Source of the DNA: Brevibacillus laterosporus
GTDB taxonomy: Bacteria; Bacillota; Bacilli; Brevibacillales; Brevibacillaceae
Length of the DNA stretch: 64,000 nucleotides
Assembly: GCF_030489605.1 (NCBI RefSeq)
Contig: NZ_JAUKFY010000004.1
Location: forward strand, 62,001-126,000
Direction of reading: 5' to 3'
The translations under genes and the position numbers were made by a program. This document shows positions 20,167 through 30,066 of this stretch, piece after piece (within the stretch, counting starts at the first letter, position 1; each line of letters opens with the position of its first letter). Under the pieces are notes generated by a model that did no database searches, was not told the origin of the DNA, and worked only from the letters and a program-made list of their open reading frames with translations.

Positions 20167-23100
20167 TTAGAAATTAAATTCAAAATCTCCCATGTTGCTT
20201 GATACCTGTGATTCTTTCCATTCCTGCATCTGATTTTGGGACAAAAGCTGTACGTCAGGAATGCGCAAACCACTCTTGCTGATTTCAAACAAGATATTCA
20301 AATAATAGTCGGCTAGCTTACTTATTGTTTCTATTTTGAAAAGATTCGTATCGAACTCGAATCTAAAATCCAGTTGTTTTGTGTCAGCTCCGCCTACCAA
20401 GCTGAGATCGTACAAACTTACGCCATCATTGTTAGCAGGCATTGATTCATGCCATTGGAACATAGTAGAAAAGATCGGACTTCGTTGACTGCGTTGAGCA
20501 TTAACCTGGGCGACGATAGCATCAAATGGGTAACGGCTGTGTGTAGAAGCAGCCATTCTCGTTTTTTCTACCTTGGCAAATAATTCTTCGATTGTATCTG
20601 TTTCTTCTATCTTCATACGCATACAGAAGATGTTCGTTAGTGCTCCCACCATTTCATTGCTATCTGAATGGCCTTGGTGACGAGCTGTCATCCCTATGAT
20701 GATATCCTTATCAAGAGTAAGCTTGTGTAACAGAAGATAATAGGCTGACAATAGATAGGTTTCCAAAGGAATATCTATTCGTTTGATTGCTTCTTGAATG
20801 GATTTATAGGCCTCTTTATCCGTTACCTGAAAAGGAAAAAAGCTTCCTTGATAGCTTGGAGTCTTCGGACGTTGAAAATCCGTTGCTAGGTTTAATTGAG
20901 GAAGTGGATTACGCAATTCCTGTTGCCAGTATGCCTGGTCTGTTTGAAACCCTTCACTCTTTTCCCAGCTAAGCTGATCGCATATCCAGGAGATATAACT
21001 ACGCGCTGGTGAAAGCACGATTTGTTTATTTTCTTTTAGATCGTGATAGACCTGAAGAATCTGACTCGCAATATACTCCGCACTCCATTGGTCTGCAATC
21101 AGTGAATGGATAATGAGAGCAAAGAGCGTTTTCTTTTCTGGAAAACGATATAAAATGGGACGCCATGTTGACTTTGACAGCTCGCAAGCTTGAATTCTAG
21201 CTTCTTTCAGCTTTCTTCTAGCTAATTGATGTGCATCTGACTTATAGGAGAGGTCCTCATATTCTGTCTCTACACTCAAAGCTGGCAAAATAACTTGTTT
21301 GGGTAGTCCATTCTCTTCACGGAAAATTGTCCGCAGAGCCTCGTGCTGTTGAGTAACTACGTCAATCGCCTTTTGAAACAACTCAATGTCAATAGATGAA
21401 GAAAGCTCTTGTTCAATCAATAGGGTAAGTTCAGTCATCAAAGGATTGTAGGATTGAAGGAAGTAGATATGACGTTGCATACCCGTAAGCTCAATTCCTT
21501 CCTCTGACTTCGGCACCAAATTCGATTCTTCTGTAGCTTGCTCAGAGCTTGTGCTTTCTTTCGTACCCTCTTCTTGAGAAGAAAGATGTGCCGCAAGTGA
21601 AAAAATCGTTAAGTTTTGGAATATTTCACTTATCCCAATATTCTTATTCAGATACTTTTGAACCGAATTGACAATCTTGACGGCAATAATAGAATCTCCA
21701 CCGAGACTAAAGAAGTCATCGTAGATATTTATTTCAGCCAGTCCTAATTCCAAGCAAAAAACCTGCGCTAATAATCGCTCATTGGCAGAATAACTCTCAC
21801 CGGCATTACGCCCTAGCAACGTAATGTCTGGTAATGCTTGGGCTGGTAATGCTTGGGCTGGCATTGCTCCTTGTCTTATTTCTTTCAATCTCCCCATTTT
21901 TGCCAATTTGGTTCTAATTGGGTTTGCCACATTAAATGATAGAGCATCTAAAGGTTCAGGGGTGTTATCATAATTGATTTCAGCTATGGTTACTCTTTTC
22001 AGTTTTTTATGCAAAACCTGCTGAAATGCTTCGATGGCATGATGAGTTGACAAGGATTTAAAGAATCCCACATCATGATTAGCTCCGTATTCTACAGCCA
22101 TCCCCACTTCTTTCCATGCCGCCCAATTGATCGTCAATGTCTTCCCGGAATGGCGATTGCGATAGGAGGTAAATGCATCCAGGTAAGCATTGGCAGCCGC
22201 ATAGTCTCCTTGTCCAACTCCACCGTACAGTGAGTTAATTGAGGAAAACAGTACCATAAAATCAAGTGGGTCACCTTTCGTCAGATGGTCTAATAACCAG
22301 GTCCCCTTTACTTTTGGAGATAACACCGGCTGGCTACTAGATTCTTCTTTACGCAGGATAAATCCCTCGCCAGCTACACCAGCACTATGGATGATGCCAT
22401 TGATCGTCGTAAATTGTGATCGAACTTGAGCAAGTACAGCTTGCAATTCAGCCTGATCACTAATATCGGCGCTTAGTACCGTGACATGACTTCCCAACGC
22501 TTCAATCTGGCGGATAGCTGTGATTTGTCGATATAATTTTGGCTGGGACTTCTCTTCTACTTGATCCCAAAGCTCTCTACTTGGCAACGAAGAGCGATTA
22601 ATCAATACAAGATTGACAGAAGCCTGCGAAGCAAGATAATTAGCCATTTCGAGCCCAATTGCACCAAGACCACCTGTAAGTAAATAAACTCCATTTTCAC
22701 GAATTTCGATAGAATCATCTGCAATATCATCTAAATTCCACTCGCAGAATTCCTCCACAAATCGTTGATCCTTACGATGCATCACAAGATAATCCTTGTC
22801 TTTTCTCCCTAGTTCAGCAAGAATGGTTTCTGCAGTAGTAAAATTGTCAATATCTATTGCTCTGCACAATAGATGCGGGTACTCCTGCGTTACCACTTTT
22901 CCCAATCCAAACAAGGTAGCGTGATGTGGCTGAATGTCTTCCTGCTGTTCATTCAACTCGTATACATAAGGAGCCACAAGCAAAATCTCGATCTGATCAT
23001 GAATGTTATGCTCTAAAAGGGCTTTCGTCAGACGAACGAGACTCTCATAGCCCCTTTTCTGCGTTTCTTCCAAGTCCGCAAGATCGTTGACCGCCTGCTT

Positions 23101-26100
23101 TTTCACAACAGATAGCAAGTGCACGATTTGAGTAATGCCTTTTTCTTTTAGTAATCCGATTAAAGCCATATAGTCCGTTTGAAGGCCGTTTATTTTATAA
23201 GTTCGCTGGTCAAGCTCTTCAAATTCGGCTCCCAATTCAACCTGAATCCACGGTCTGCCCGTGGAATCAAATGCTTGAATCATTTGTTCACCAATGCTTG
23301 TCTCATCTTTAAAGATAAGGACAGTCCCCATATCTTGGGAGCTTTCTTCTTCAGGATTTATCTGCTTCTCAATCCAGTTCAGGCCATAATAAAAGCTAGC
23401 ATTTTTTGCTTTGCTGGCTCCCAAATCCATTTGGTGTACACGTTTTATTGCATAATCTTCAATTTCTGCAAATACGACGCCCTCTTCATTTACCAGTGTC
23501 ACATCAAAATTAATAATTTCCTTACTATCAGACTGATCAGGCTTTAGTCTGAGATGACTGTAAAACCTGCTGGGCATTGTGTTGTACACTTTGCAAATAC
23601 GGTAGGTAAACGGCAGATAAAAATCCTGACTAACTGTATTAATCGCTAAGTTAACAGCATTATCCATCAGAGAAGGATGGAAATGATACAAATCTTTATC
23701 TGCTGCAAAGCGTTCTGGCAGACTAAAATGTGCGAGCACTTCACCATCACCAACATATATCTGCTGCACATTATTCCAACGAGGTCCTGTAATGATAGCC
23801 CCTGAACCAGAGAAATCCTCTTCGTATTGAATAAATTCTTTACGCTCAATGCTGCATCTGTTTTTTATTTCTTCAAGTTGTACCTTCGGAGCATGATAAT
23901 CTACGCCAACTATTGCTTTCCCTTGAGCGTGCCGCACCCACTCTCCGTTGTAACGACTCGCAATGATAAAGTCATAAGCTTGGCCATTTTCTTTTAAAAT
24001 GGTCTGGACCTTGTGAGACTCTCCTTTTTCGCAAATTAATGGCGCAAGGAAAACAATATCTTCTACTTTAACTTGTTTAGTTGGTATTTGCTGATAGCAG
24101 GCTTCCAGCAGCATTTCGAGATAGGTAGTTCCCGGCACAACAAATTTATCATTGACGATATGTTCATGTAGTACCCAGTGTTTATCTACATGAAAATCAG
24201 TTGCATAAATAATAGTATCTATAGATTCTGCTTCTAATCGATCCAGCAGAGGCAAATCAAGCTCTTTTTCTGATCTTTTTATAAGCGGGTAAGAATTTAC
24301 GGCTTCCGGCTCCACCCAGCACCGCTTTCGATTAAATGGATATACGGGAAGACTTATCTTATGAGCATGTTCTTTCTGCATCAACCTATCCCAATCCACC
24401 TCTGCTCCACGGACGTATAATTGGCTCAACTGATGAAGAAGCACTTCGGAAGGCTCTGCCATAACAAGCTGATTAATTAAAGCATTTGCCTGTTCGCTCA
24501 ATCGTCTGATATCTGCTTCCGTAATCTCTTTTTCACTGGGGTTTGGTTTCTGATCATGTATGATCTTAAATGAATTTGAATAGCAACCAACCCGCTCATC
24601 CGTAGCAAATAATTCCTTTTTACATAAGGAAAGCTTTTCTATTAATTCATTGCGATCACATACTACCAGCGCCAATCGCGATTCATAATGTCCTCTGCCT
24701 GTGTTAGACGTATAGACAAGATCAGTTATACTTACCCTTTCATTTTTCTCAATATACTGAATGTAAGCATCCACTAGCTGACGCAATCCATCCTCAGTTT
24801 TTGCGGAGAGGGACAAAATGTGCGGCTTAGATAAATGATCTGATAATTGAGGACGCGGCTTAGGTGCAGGTGCTTCCTCCAAAACGATATGACAGTTCGT
24901 GCCACTCAAGCCAAATGAACTGATTCCACAACGGCGCGGATGCCCATTCGCTTCCCATTCCCTTAAACAGTCATTAACGTAGACAGGTGAACTGTCGAAC
25001 GGGATTTTTTGATTGGGAAATTGGAAATTGACTGTAGGAGGAAGTTCCTTATGTTTTAGCGATAAAATGCTTTTGATTAAACCAGCAATTCCTGCTGCAT
25101 GGTCGAGATGTCCAAAGTTCGTTTTTATCGAACCGATACCGCAAAATTGCTGCTGATTTGTATACTTTGCAAAAGCTCGCTGAATCCCCTTAATTTCAAT
25201 AGGGTCACCTAGCGAGGTTCCGGTCCCATGTGCCTCAATATATTGAATAGTCGCCGGTTCTATATCTGCATGTTTCCAAGCCCTGACAATCACGTCTTCC
25301 TGTGCCAGTGAATTAGGCGCCGTTATTCCAATTGAATGACCATCCTGGTTGAAAGCACTGCCTTTGACTACGGCATAAATATGATCTTTATCTTGTATAG
25401 CCTGATCAAGGGCTTTTAGCATTACAACGCCAACACCCTCACCAAAGCCAGTTCCATCTGATCGATTATCAAAGGTTTTCGCCCGTCCGTTTTGTGCAGA
25501 AATGCCGATTCCTGAATTAAAGTCTCCATCTAAGGGAAGCATGATAATTTTGACTCCCCCTGCAAGAGCCATATCACATTCGCCATTAATGATCGACTGA
25601 CACGCCAGATGAACAGCAACCAAAGAAGAGGAGCAAGCTGTGTCAACTACCATACTTGGTCCGTGCAAATCGAGCGTGTAGGCAATTCTGCTCGCAATGA
25701 TAGACTTTATGTTACCGGGAACGGCTGCCCCGGACAGAGCTGGAGCAACATTTTTAATATATTGCTTATAGTCCTCCCCTGAGTCTGCATCTGCGCTATA
25801 ACCAACAAAAACACCCGTTCTGCTTCCCATAATTTTTTGACCGCCATAACCAGCATCTTCAATTGCTGAGAATGCTTCTTCTAGAAATAGACGTTGATTA
25901 GGATCCATTAAACTGGCTTCTTTAGGTGAAATTGAGAATAGCTGGTAATCAAACTGATCAATTTCTTCTAAATAGGCAGCATGTAAATACCGCTTTTGGA
26001 TATGCGGCTGAACATGGTTAATAAATCGATCAATATCCTTTTGTCGTGACTCTGGGATCGTACGAATACAATCGCTTCCATTACGTAACGTCTCCCAAAA

Positions 26101-26247
26101 CTCCTCCAAATTCTGCGTTTCGCCGAAGCGTCCAGAGATTCCGATTATAGCAATGTCGTTTTTTTTCACACTTTTCATCTGAACAACCGTACGCTCGTCT
26201 TTTTGTGTTAAGTTCACCCCGGTTAAATCCAGTAATTTTTTCTTCAC
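20167..26247 (-). CDS. Hybrid PKS: KS-DH-KR-ACP with inactive C-terminal condensation domain
   Basis: 2026 residues, GTG start after AGGGGAGA. KS (about 30-460): Cys205 in TACSSS, EAHGTGT near 340, TNFGHLD near 380. No AT domain. DH-like region (about 665-935): HIVNDKFVVP has His696 but Asp700 where the motif normally has Gly; the second motif gives Asp862 in HPSLMDNA. KR (structural half about 945-1180, TGGLGAIG near 1189, SSINSLYG and YAAANAYLD later). ACP with GGDSI near 1516. The protein ends in a condensation-like domain (about 1585-2026) with His1714-Ser-x-x-x-Asp1718-Gln in place of HHxxxDG, so the catalytic second His is lost; its tail is GDFEFNF. It follows a glycine-type NRPS and should add one malonate-derived unit. 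Whether dehydration occurs is uncertain. Confidence 0.95.
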   Translation of the reverse strand: MKKKLLDLTGVNLTQKDERTVVQMKSVKKNDIAIIGISGRFGETQNLEEFWETLRNGSDCIRTIPESRQKDIDRFINHVQPHIQKRYLHAAYLEEIDQFDYQLFSISPKEASLMDPNQRLFLEEAFSAIEDAGYGGQKIMGSRTGVFVGYSADADSGEDYKQYIKNVAPALSGAAVPGNIKSIIASRIAYTLDLHGPSMVVDTACSSSLVAVHLACQSIINGECDMALAGGVKIIMLPLDGDFNSGIGISAQNGRAKTFDNRSDGTGFGEGVGVVMLKALDQAIQDKDHIYAVVKGSAFNQDGHSIGITAPNSLAQEDVIVRAWKHADIEPATIQYIEAHGTGTSLGDPIEIKGIQRAFAKYTNQQQFCGIGSIKTNFGHLDHAAGIAGLIKSILSLKHKELPPTVNFQFPNQKIPFDSSPVYVNDCLREWEANGHPRRCGISSFGLSGTNCHIVLEEAPAPKPRPQLSDHLSKPHILSLSAKTEDGLRQLVDAYIQYIEKNERVSITDLVYTSNTGRGHYESRLALVVCDRNELIEKLSLCKKELFATDERVGCYSNSFKIIHDQKPNPSEKEITEADIRRLSEQANALINQLVMAEPSEVLLHQLSQLYVRGAEVDWDRLMQKEHAHKISLPVYPFNRKRCWVEPEAVNSYPLIKRSEKELDLPLLDRLEAESIDTIIYATDFHVDKHWVLHEHIVNDKFVVPGTTYLEMLLEACYQQIPTKQVKVEDIVFLAPLICEKGESHKVQTILKENGQAYDFIIASRYNGEWVRHAQGKAIVGVDYHAPKVQLEEIKNRCSIERKEFIQYEEDFSGSGAIITGPRWNNVQQIYVGDGEVLAHFSLPERFAADKDLYHFHPSLMDNAVNLAINTVSQDFYLPFTYRICKVYNTMPSRFYSHLRLKPDQSDSKEIINFDVTLVNEEGVVFAEIEDYAIKRVHQMDLGASKAKNASFYYGLNWIEKQINPEEESSQDMGTVLIFKDETSIGEQMIQAFDSTGRPWIQVELGAEFEELDQRTYKINGLQTDYMALIGLLKEKGITQIVHLLSVVKKQAVNDLADLEETQKRGYESLVRLTKALLEHNIHDQIEILLVAPYVYELNEQQEDIQPHHATLFGLGKVVTQEYPHLLCRAIDIDNFTTAETILAELGRKDKDYLVMHRKDQRFVEEFCEWNLDDIADDSIEIRENGVYLLTGGLGAIGLEMANYLASQASVNLVLINRSSLPSRELWDQVEEKSQPKLYRQITAIRQIEALGSHVTVLSADISDQAELQAVLAQVRSQFTTINGIIHSAGVAGEGFILRKEESSSQPVLSPKVKGTWLLDHLTKGDPLDFMVLFSSINSLYGGVGQGDYAAANAYLDAFTSYRNRHSGKTLTINWAAWKEVGMAVEYGANHDVGFFKSLSTHHAIEAFQQVLHKKLKRVTIAEINYDNTPEPLDALSFNVANPIRTKLAKMGRLKEIRQGAMPAQALPAQALPDITLLGRNAGESYSANERLLAQVFCLELGLAEINIYDDFFSLGGDSIIAVKIVNSVQKYLNKNIGISEIFQNLTIFSLAAHLSSQEEGTKESTSSEQATEESNLVPKSEEGIELTGMQRHIYFLQSYNPLMTELTLLIEQELSSSIDIELFQKAIDVVTQQHEALRTIFREENGLPKQVILPALSVETEYEDLSYKSDAHQLARRKLKEARIQACELSKSTWRPILYRFPEKKTLFALIIHSLIADQWSAEYIASQILQVYHDLKENKQIVLSPARSYISWICDQLSWEKSEGFQTDQAYWQQELRNPLPQLNLATDFQRPKTPSYQGSFFPFQVTDKEAYKSIQEAIKRIDIPLETYLLSAYYLLLHKLTLDKDIIIGMTARHQGHSDSNEMVGALTNIFCMRMKIEETDTIEELFAKVEKTRMAASTHSRYPFDAIVAQVNAQRSQRSPIFSTMFQWHESMPANNDGVSLYDLSLVGGADTKQLDFRFEFDTNLFKIETISKLADYYLNILFEISKSGLRIPDVQLLSQNQMQEWKESQVSSNMGDFEFNF
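21830..21870. repeat. 15-bp tandem repeat in the KR-ACP linker
   Basis: The unit GGTAATGCTTGGGCT occurs twice in direct tandem (21830-21844, 21845-21859) and is followed by a partial third copy. It encodes a repeated Pro-Ala-Gln-Ala-Leu in the flexible linker before the ACP of the PKS. The 15-bp unit keeps the frame, so copy number could vary without breaking the protein. Confidence 0.8.
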
Positions 26248-26272
26248 TTATCTCCCCTCTTTTCCAGCTCGA

Positions 26273-29200
26273 TTAAATAGTTGCATGATGCTCATTTTCT
26301 AGCATGAGAGAAAGTAGCTTGAGATACCCATAAATGAGTTCTTCGACTTTTCCATGATTTAATTTGTTTTGATCATATCGACATTCAAAAGAAATCATTT
26401 TTGGCTCGATTTGCAATTCAAATATGAGATCAAACAAGCGATTGAATTCATTTGACTGGGAAAAATATTCGGTAAATAACGGCCATATTTGTTCATTCGT
26501 TTTACTTGTATAGCTCTTTTCTAATGCTTGAATAGAATGTAGAGAAAGGGGATTTGGCTGTATGCGCGCTTCTCTTACACGTCTAAATAAGTCGCCAAAG
26601 TCATCAATGCTGTTCATATTGACGCGAATAGCTACGGTTCTGTTATCCGTTGTCTGTAACTGAAGGGTGACATCAGTCAGTTCTCCGACTTCCGCATACA
26701 AATACAGATTCATGGCAAATAAAATATCAGCTATCTCGACGCTGTACCGATCTGCTACCATATGTAGGCCAGCAACCATTTCTTCCTGAAAAGCAAAAGT
26801 AAATAGGGTACTTTTATTCCCCTCACTTACATCAAAATATTCCGGCGGGAGCTGGATCGCTGGAATTTGAATCAATGGTAGATTCTCTACTGTCCTCGAC
26901 TCAATATAGCTGGCTAGCTTCGCGATTGTAGAGTAGGAAAAAACATCCCCAATATCTATTTTCCCCGCATATTTTTTATCTACTTGGGCATGCATCTGAA
27001 CTAGTAGAACGGAATTTCCACCTAAATCGAAAAAGCTTTCATGTAAACCAATGACATCCCGCTTCAATACATTTTTCCAAATCTCCACTAGCTCTCGCTC
27101 AACATCTGTATGAGGAGACTGAATGAACACTTCGCTTGATCGTACATCTTCGCTTAGTTTAGGTAATTGCTTTCGATCGATCTTCCCGTTAGCTGTAAGC
27201 GGAAGCTCCTCAAGAAAAACAAAGTGTGCCGGAACCATGTATTCTGGTAATTCCTGACTAAGTACCTGACGAAGCTCATGCGGATTTACATCATGCTGCC
27301 CTACGTAATAAGCGCAGAGATTCTGCGAAGCGCCAACCTCCTCCGCCATCACCACTGCTTCGTGAATCGCTGGGTGTTTTACTATGCAATTCTCAATTTC
27401 ACCAAGCTCAACTCGGAAGCCCCTAATCTTGATTTGATGGTCAATCCTACCTTTAAACTCAATCGTTCCGTCTGGAAGCCATCTTGCTAAATCACCAGTG
27501 CGATACATCATTCGATCTGTTTGGAATGGATTTATAACAAACTTTTCAGAAGTCTGTTCTTCTCGATTCAGATAACCTTTGGATAAGCCGTCACCTGCTA
27601 TACATAATTCGCCTGTCATGCCGACTGGCTGTAAGCTATTGTGCCTATTGAGAATGTAAGCTTGTGTATTGGCTATGGGTTTTCCAATTGTAACGGCAGT
27701 TGCATTCGTCACATCCTGTATTAACGACCAGATCGTTGTTTCTGTAGGACCGTACATATTAAATATCTGGGCTTGGGTACGCTCTTTAAGCTGAGCTAAT
27801 AGGGAAGGTAGAAGAGCTTCTCCTCCTATCAGGATTTGTTCTAATTGGCTTAAACAATCTGCCTCACTGTATAAAAGTAATTGCAGTCGGGAAGGTGTGA
27901 GTTGCAAGGAATTGATATTTTGGACCTTGATCAGCTCATTTAACAATTTTGGATCACGCTGCTGTGCTTCTGTTGCAATAACTACACGCATTCCCTGAGT
28001 GAGTGGTACTAACGTCTCTAATACGAAAATATCAAAGGAAATGGTAGTAAGAGCCAGAATTGATTTTCCTTCAGTAAAAGCAAGTTTCTCAGTGATTCCT
28101 TGGATAAAATTATGAACCGCTCTATGGGGAATCATGACTCCTTTTGGCTGCCCCGTTGAACCAGAAGTGTAAATCACATACGCTAAATCCTCTGACGCGG
28201 CAGTATCTGCAGTCCACAAGGAGTCTTCTTCATGTGCTAACTCCTCGTCGAGATAAATGTATTCCTTCCCCATTAGGTTATCTGAGACGAAGTGCCGTTG
28301 GGTAAGGACCAATGAAGCGCCACTATCTGTAAGCATGTATTTCACACGCTCCTCAGGATATGTCGGATCAATTGGCAAATATGCTCCTCCGGCTTTAAGA
28401 ATCGCAAGTAAGCCGATCATCATATCCAATGATCGTTCGGTCATTAACCCAACAATCGTATTGGGACCTACTCCTTTATCGATTAAACTGCAAGCGACTT
28501 TCTTGGCTTGTTCATCCAGTTCACGGTATGTTAGCTGAGCTCCTTCACATACCACCGCTATCTGATCCGGTGTTTTTTTTGCTTGTAACGCAATTAATTC
28601 GTGAATCGTTTTACTGCGATCATATGGAAGCATGGTGTCATTGAATCGCTCAAGCAGCTCAATCTCTTCTGCTGGAGTCGTAAGCTTGAGCTGGCTAAGC
28701 TTGATTTCTGGATTCGCGATAACTTGCTCTATCAATTCTTCGATATGACCAAAGATTCTTTTGATAAAGTCGCAGCTATGTAAATTCGCGTTGTAGCCCA
28801 TCCGAATGATCAAGGACTCTCCCGTGATGACCATAATGCTAAAGTCATAGTTGGTTTGTTCCAATAGCTCAATATGAGTGATTGCTTGACCAAGTCCCCT
28901 TGTGCCTGAATCATTGCTAGATTCACTCATATCAATTGGTGACTTTTGAAAAATAGAAACATGGTCAATGATGCCTTGACTCATCTTTGTGCCTACTGGC
29001 ATCTCATATAACGGGAAAAAATCATGCATCTTTGCTCTAGTTGAGCTTTCCTGAGCCATTTGTACAAGCTGTGCAAACGTTTCTACCCGGTCTGTCCTAA
29101 TACGCACAGGAACTGTATTAATAAATAATCCGACCATCTGGTTAATGCCTGCTACTTCAGCATTTCGACCAGACACAACAGATCCAAACACTACATCGTC

Positions 29201-30010
29201 TACATTGTTATATCGTTGGAGCACCAGTCCCCATAATGCTTCCCATACCGTGCTTAATGTAGCATTATTTTGCCGTGCAATCTTATTAAGCTGTTGTGTT
29301 TTTTCAATATCGATCTCAAATTCCGCTTCTTGTGCTTCATATCCACTAGCATTCGTTTTATTGATCAAACTTGGTATTACGGCCAACTGATCATAGCCCT
29401 CCAGATAACCTCTCCAGTATTCCTTGGCCTGCTCATTATCCTGTTTTTCTAGCCATTGAATGAATTGCTGATAGGAATGGACCGGTTCCAGCTTTAGCGT
29501 ATTTTGAAACGCAAAGGAGTCGTAAATTTGTAGAAATTCATGGAACATAATACCAAGTGACCAGCCATCCATAATTAAATGATGGTAGCTCCAAACCACT
29601 TTATAGCACTCTGGTGATGTTTGAAATATTGCAAGACGAATAAGGACTTCTTTAGATAAATGAAATCCTTGTGCTTTGTCTTTTTTCAAATAATTTTGTA
29701 CATATTCCTCCTGATCACGCATACTGGAAATATCCTCAAAATGAATGCCAGTCAATTCCCGTTTTTTAAGCACCAGCTGCATTGGCTTTTTTACTTTTTC
29801 ATATACAAAAGCTGTTCGTAAAATATCATGTCGCTCAATTAAGACATTGACGCTTTTTAAAAACAGATCAATATCTACATGACCTTCAATCGAAAAGGTC
29901 AAGCTCTGAAAATAGGCACCCGATTCTTTATGTACAATGGAGTGAAATAAAATGCCTTCTTGTAAGGGAGTCAGCGGATAAATTTTGGTTACTTCTGGTT
30001 TTTTTTCCAA
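26273..30010 (-). CDS. One-module NRPS, glycine-type: C-A-T plus truncated C-terminal condensation remnant
   Basis: About 1245 residues. The TTG start at 30010 is preferred because AAAGGAG lies 8 nt upstream; an open frame extends to 30058 without a good ribosome site. Domains: C (about 8-430, His143 in HHLIMDG, opening motif LTPLQEGILFH), A (470-945, YTSGSTG near 613, NGKIDRK near 939), T (LGGNS near 991), then ~215 residues (1030-1245) resembling only the second half of a condensation domain, without HHxxxDG. The A pocket read against GrsA is D-I-L-Q-L-G-M-I-W, very close to the known glycine code. Because it begins with a C domain it probably is not the first module of the assembly line. 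It precedes the KS-DH-KR-ACP protein, so glycine would be handed to a KS. Confidence 0.95.
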   Translation of the reverse strand: MEKKPEVTKIYPLTPLQEGILFHSIVHKESGAYFQSLTFSIEGHVDIDLFLKSVNVLIERHDILRTAFVYEKVKKPMQLVLKKRELTGIHFEDISSMRDQEEYVQNYLKKDKAQGFHLSKEVLIRLAIFQTSPECYKVVWSYHHLIMDGWSLGIMFHEFLQIYDSFAFQNTLKLEPVHSYQQFIQWLEKQDNEQAKEYWRGYLEGYDQLAVIPSLINKTNASGYEAQEAEFEIDIEKTQQLNKIARQNNATLSTVWEALWGLVLQRYNNVDDVVFGSVVSGRNAEVAGINQMVGLFINTVPVRIRTDRVETFAQLVQMAQESSTRAKMHDFFPLYEMPVGTKMSQGIIDHVSIFQKSPIDMSESSNDSGTRGLGQAITHIELLEQTNYDFSIMVITGESLIIRMGYNANLHSCDFIKRIFGHIEELIEQVIANPEIKLSQLKLTTPAEEIELLERFNDTMLPYDRSKTIHELIALQAKKTPDQIAVVCEGAQLTYRELDEQAKKVACSLIDKGVGPNTIVGLMTERSLDMMIGLLAILKAGGAYLPIDPTYPEERVKYMLTDSGASLVLTQRHFVSDNLMGKEYIYLDEELAHEEDSLWTADTAASEDLAYVIYTSGSTGQPKGVMIPHRAVHNFIQGITEKLAFTEGKSILALTTISFDIFVLETLVPLTQGMRVVIATEAQQRDPKLLNELIKVQNINSLQLTPSRLQLLLYSEADCLSQLEQILIGGEALLPSLLAQLKERTQAQIFNMYGPTETTIWSLIQDVTNATAVTIGKPIANTQAYILNRHNSLQPVGMTGELCIAGDGLSKGYLNREEQTSEKFVINPFQTDRMMYRTGDLARWLPDGTIEFKGRIDHQIKIRGFRVELGEIENCIVKHPAIHEAVVMAEEVGASQNLCAYYVGQHDVNPHELRQVLSQELPEYMVPAHFVFLEELPLTANGKIDRKQLPKLSEDVRSSEVFIQSPHTDVERELVEIWKNVLKRDVIGLHESFFDLGGNSVLLVQMHAQVDKKYAGKIDIGDVFSYSTIAKLASYIESRTVENLPLIQIPAIQLPPEYFDVSEGNKSTLFTFAFQEEMVAGLHMVADRYSVEIADILFAMNLYLYAEVGELTDVTLQLQTTDNRTVAIRVNMNSIDDFGDLFRRVREARIQPNPLSLHSIQALEKSYTSKTNEQIWPLFTEYFSQSNEFNRLFDLIFELQIEPKMISFECRYDQNKLNHGKVEELIYGYLKLLSLMLENEHHATI

Positions 30011-30066
30011 GTGAAAAGCTCCTTTTCCTTCCCATAGTAAAGGTGACGGTACAATCAATTTTCAAA

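Noticed and set aside
30011-30058. Extra N-terminal 16 residues of the glycine NRPS
   Set aside because: That stretch contains the AAAGGAG ribosome site for the TTG at 30010 and does not look like protein of the family.
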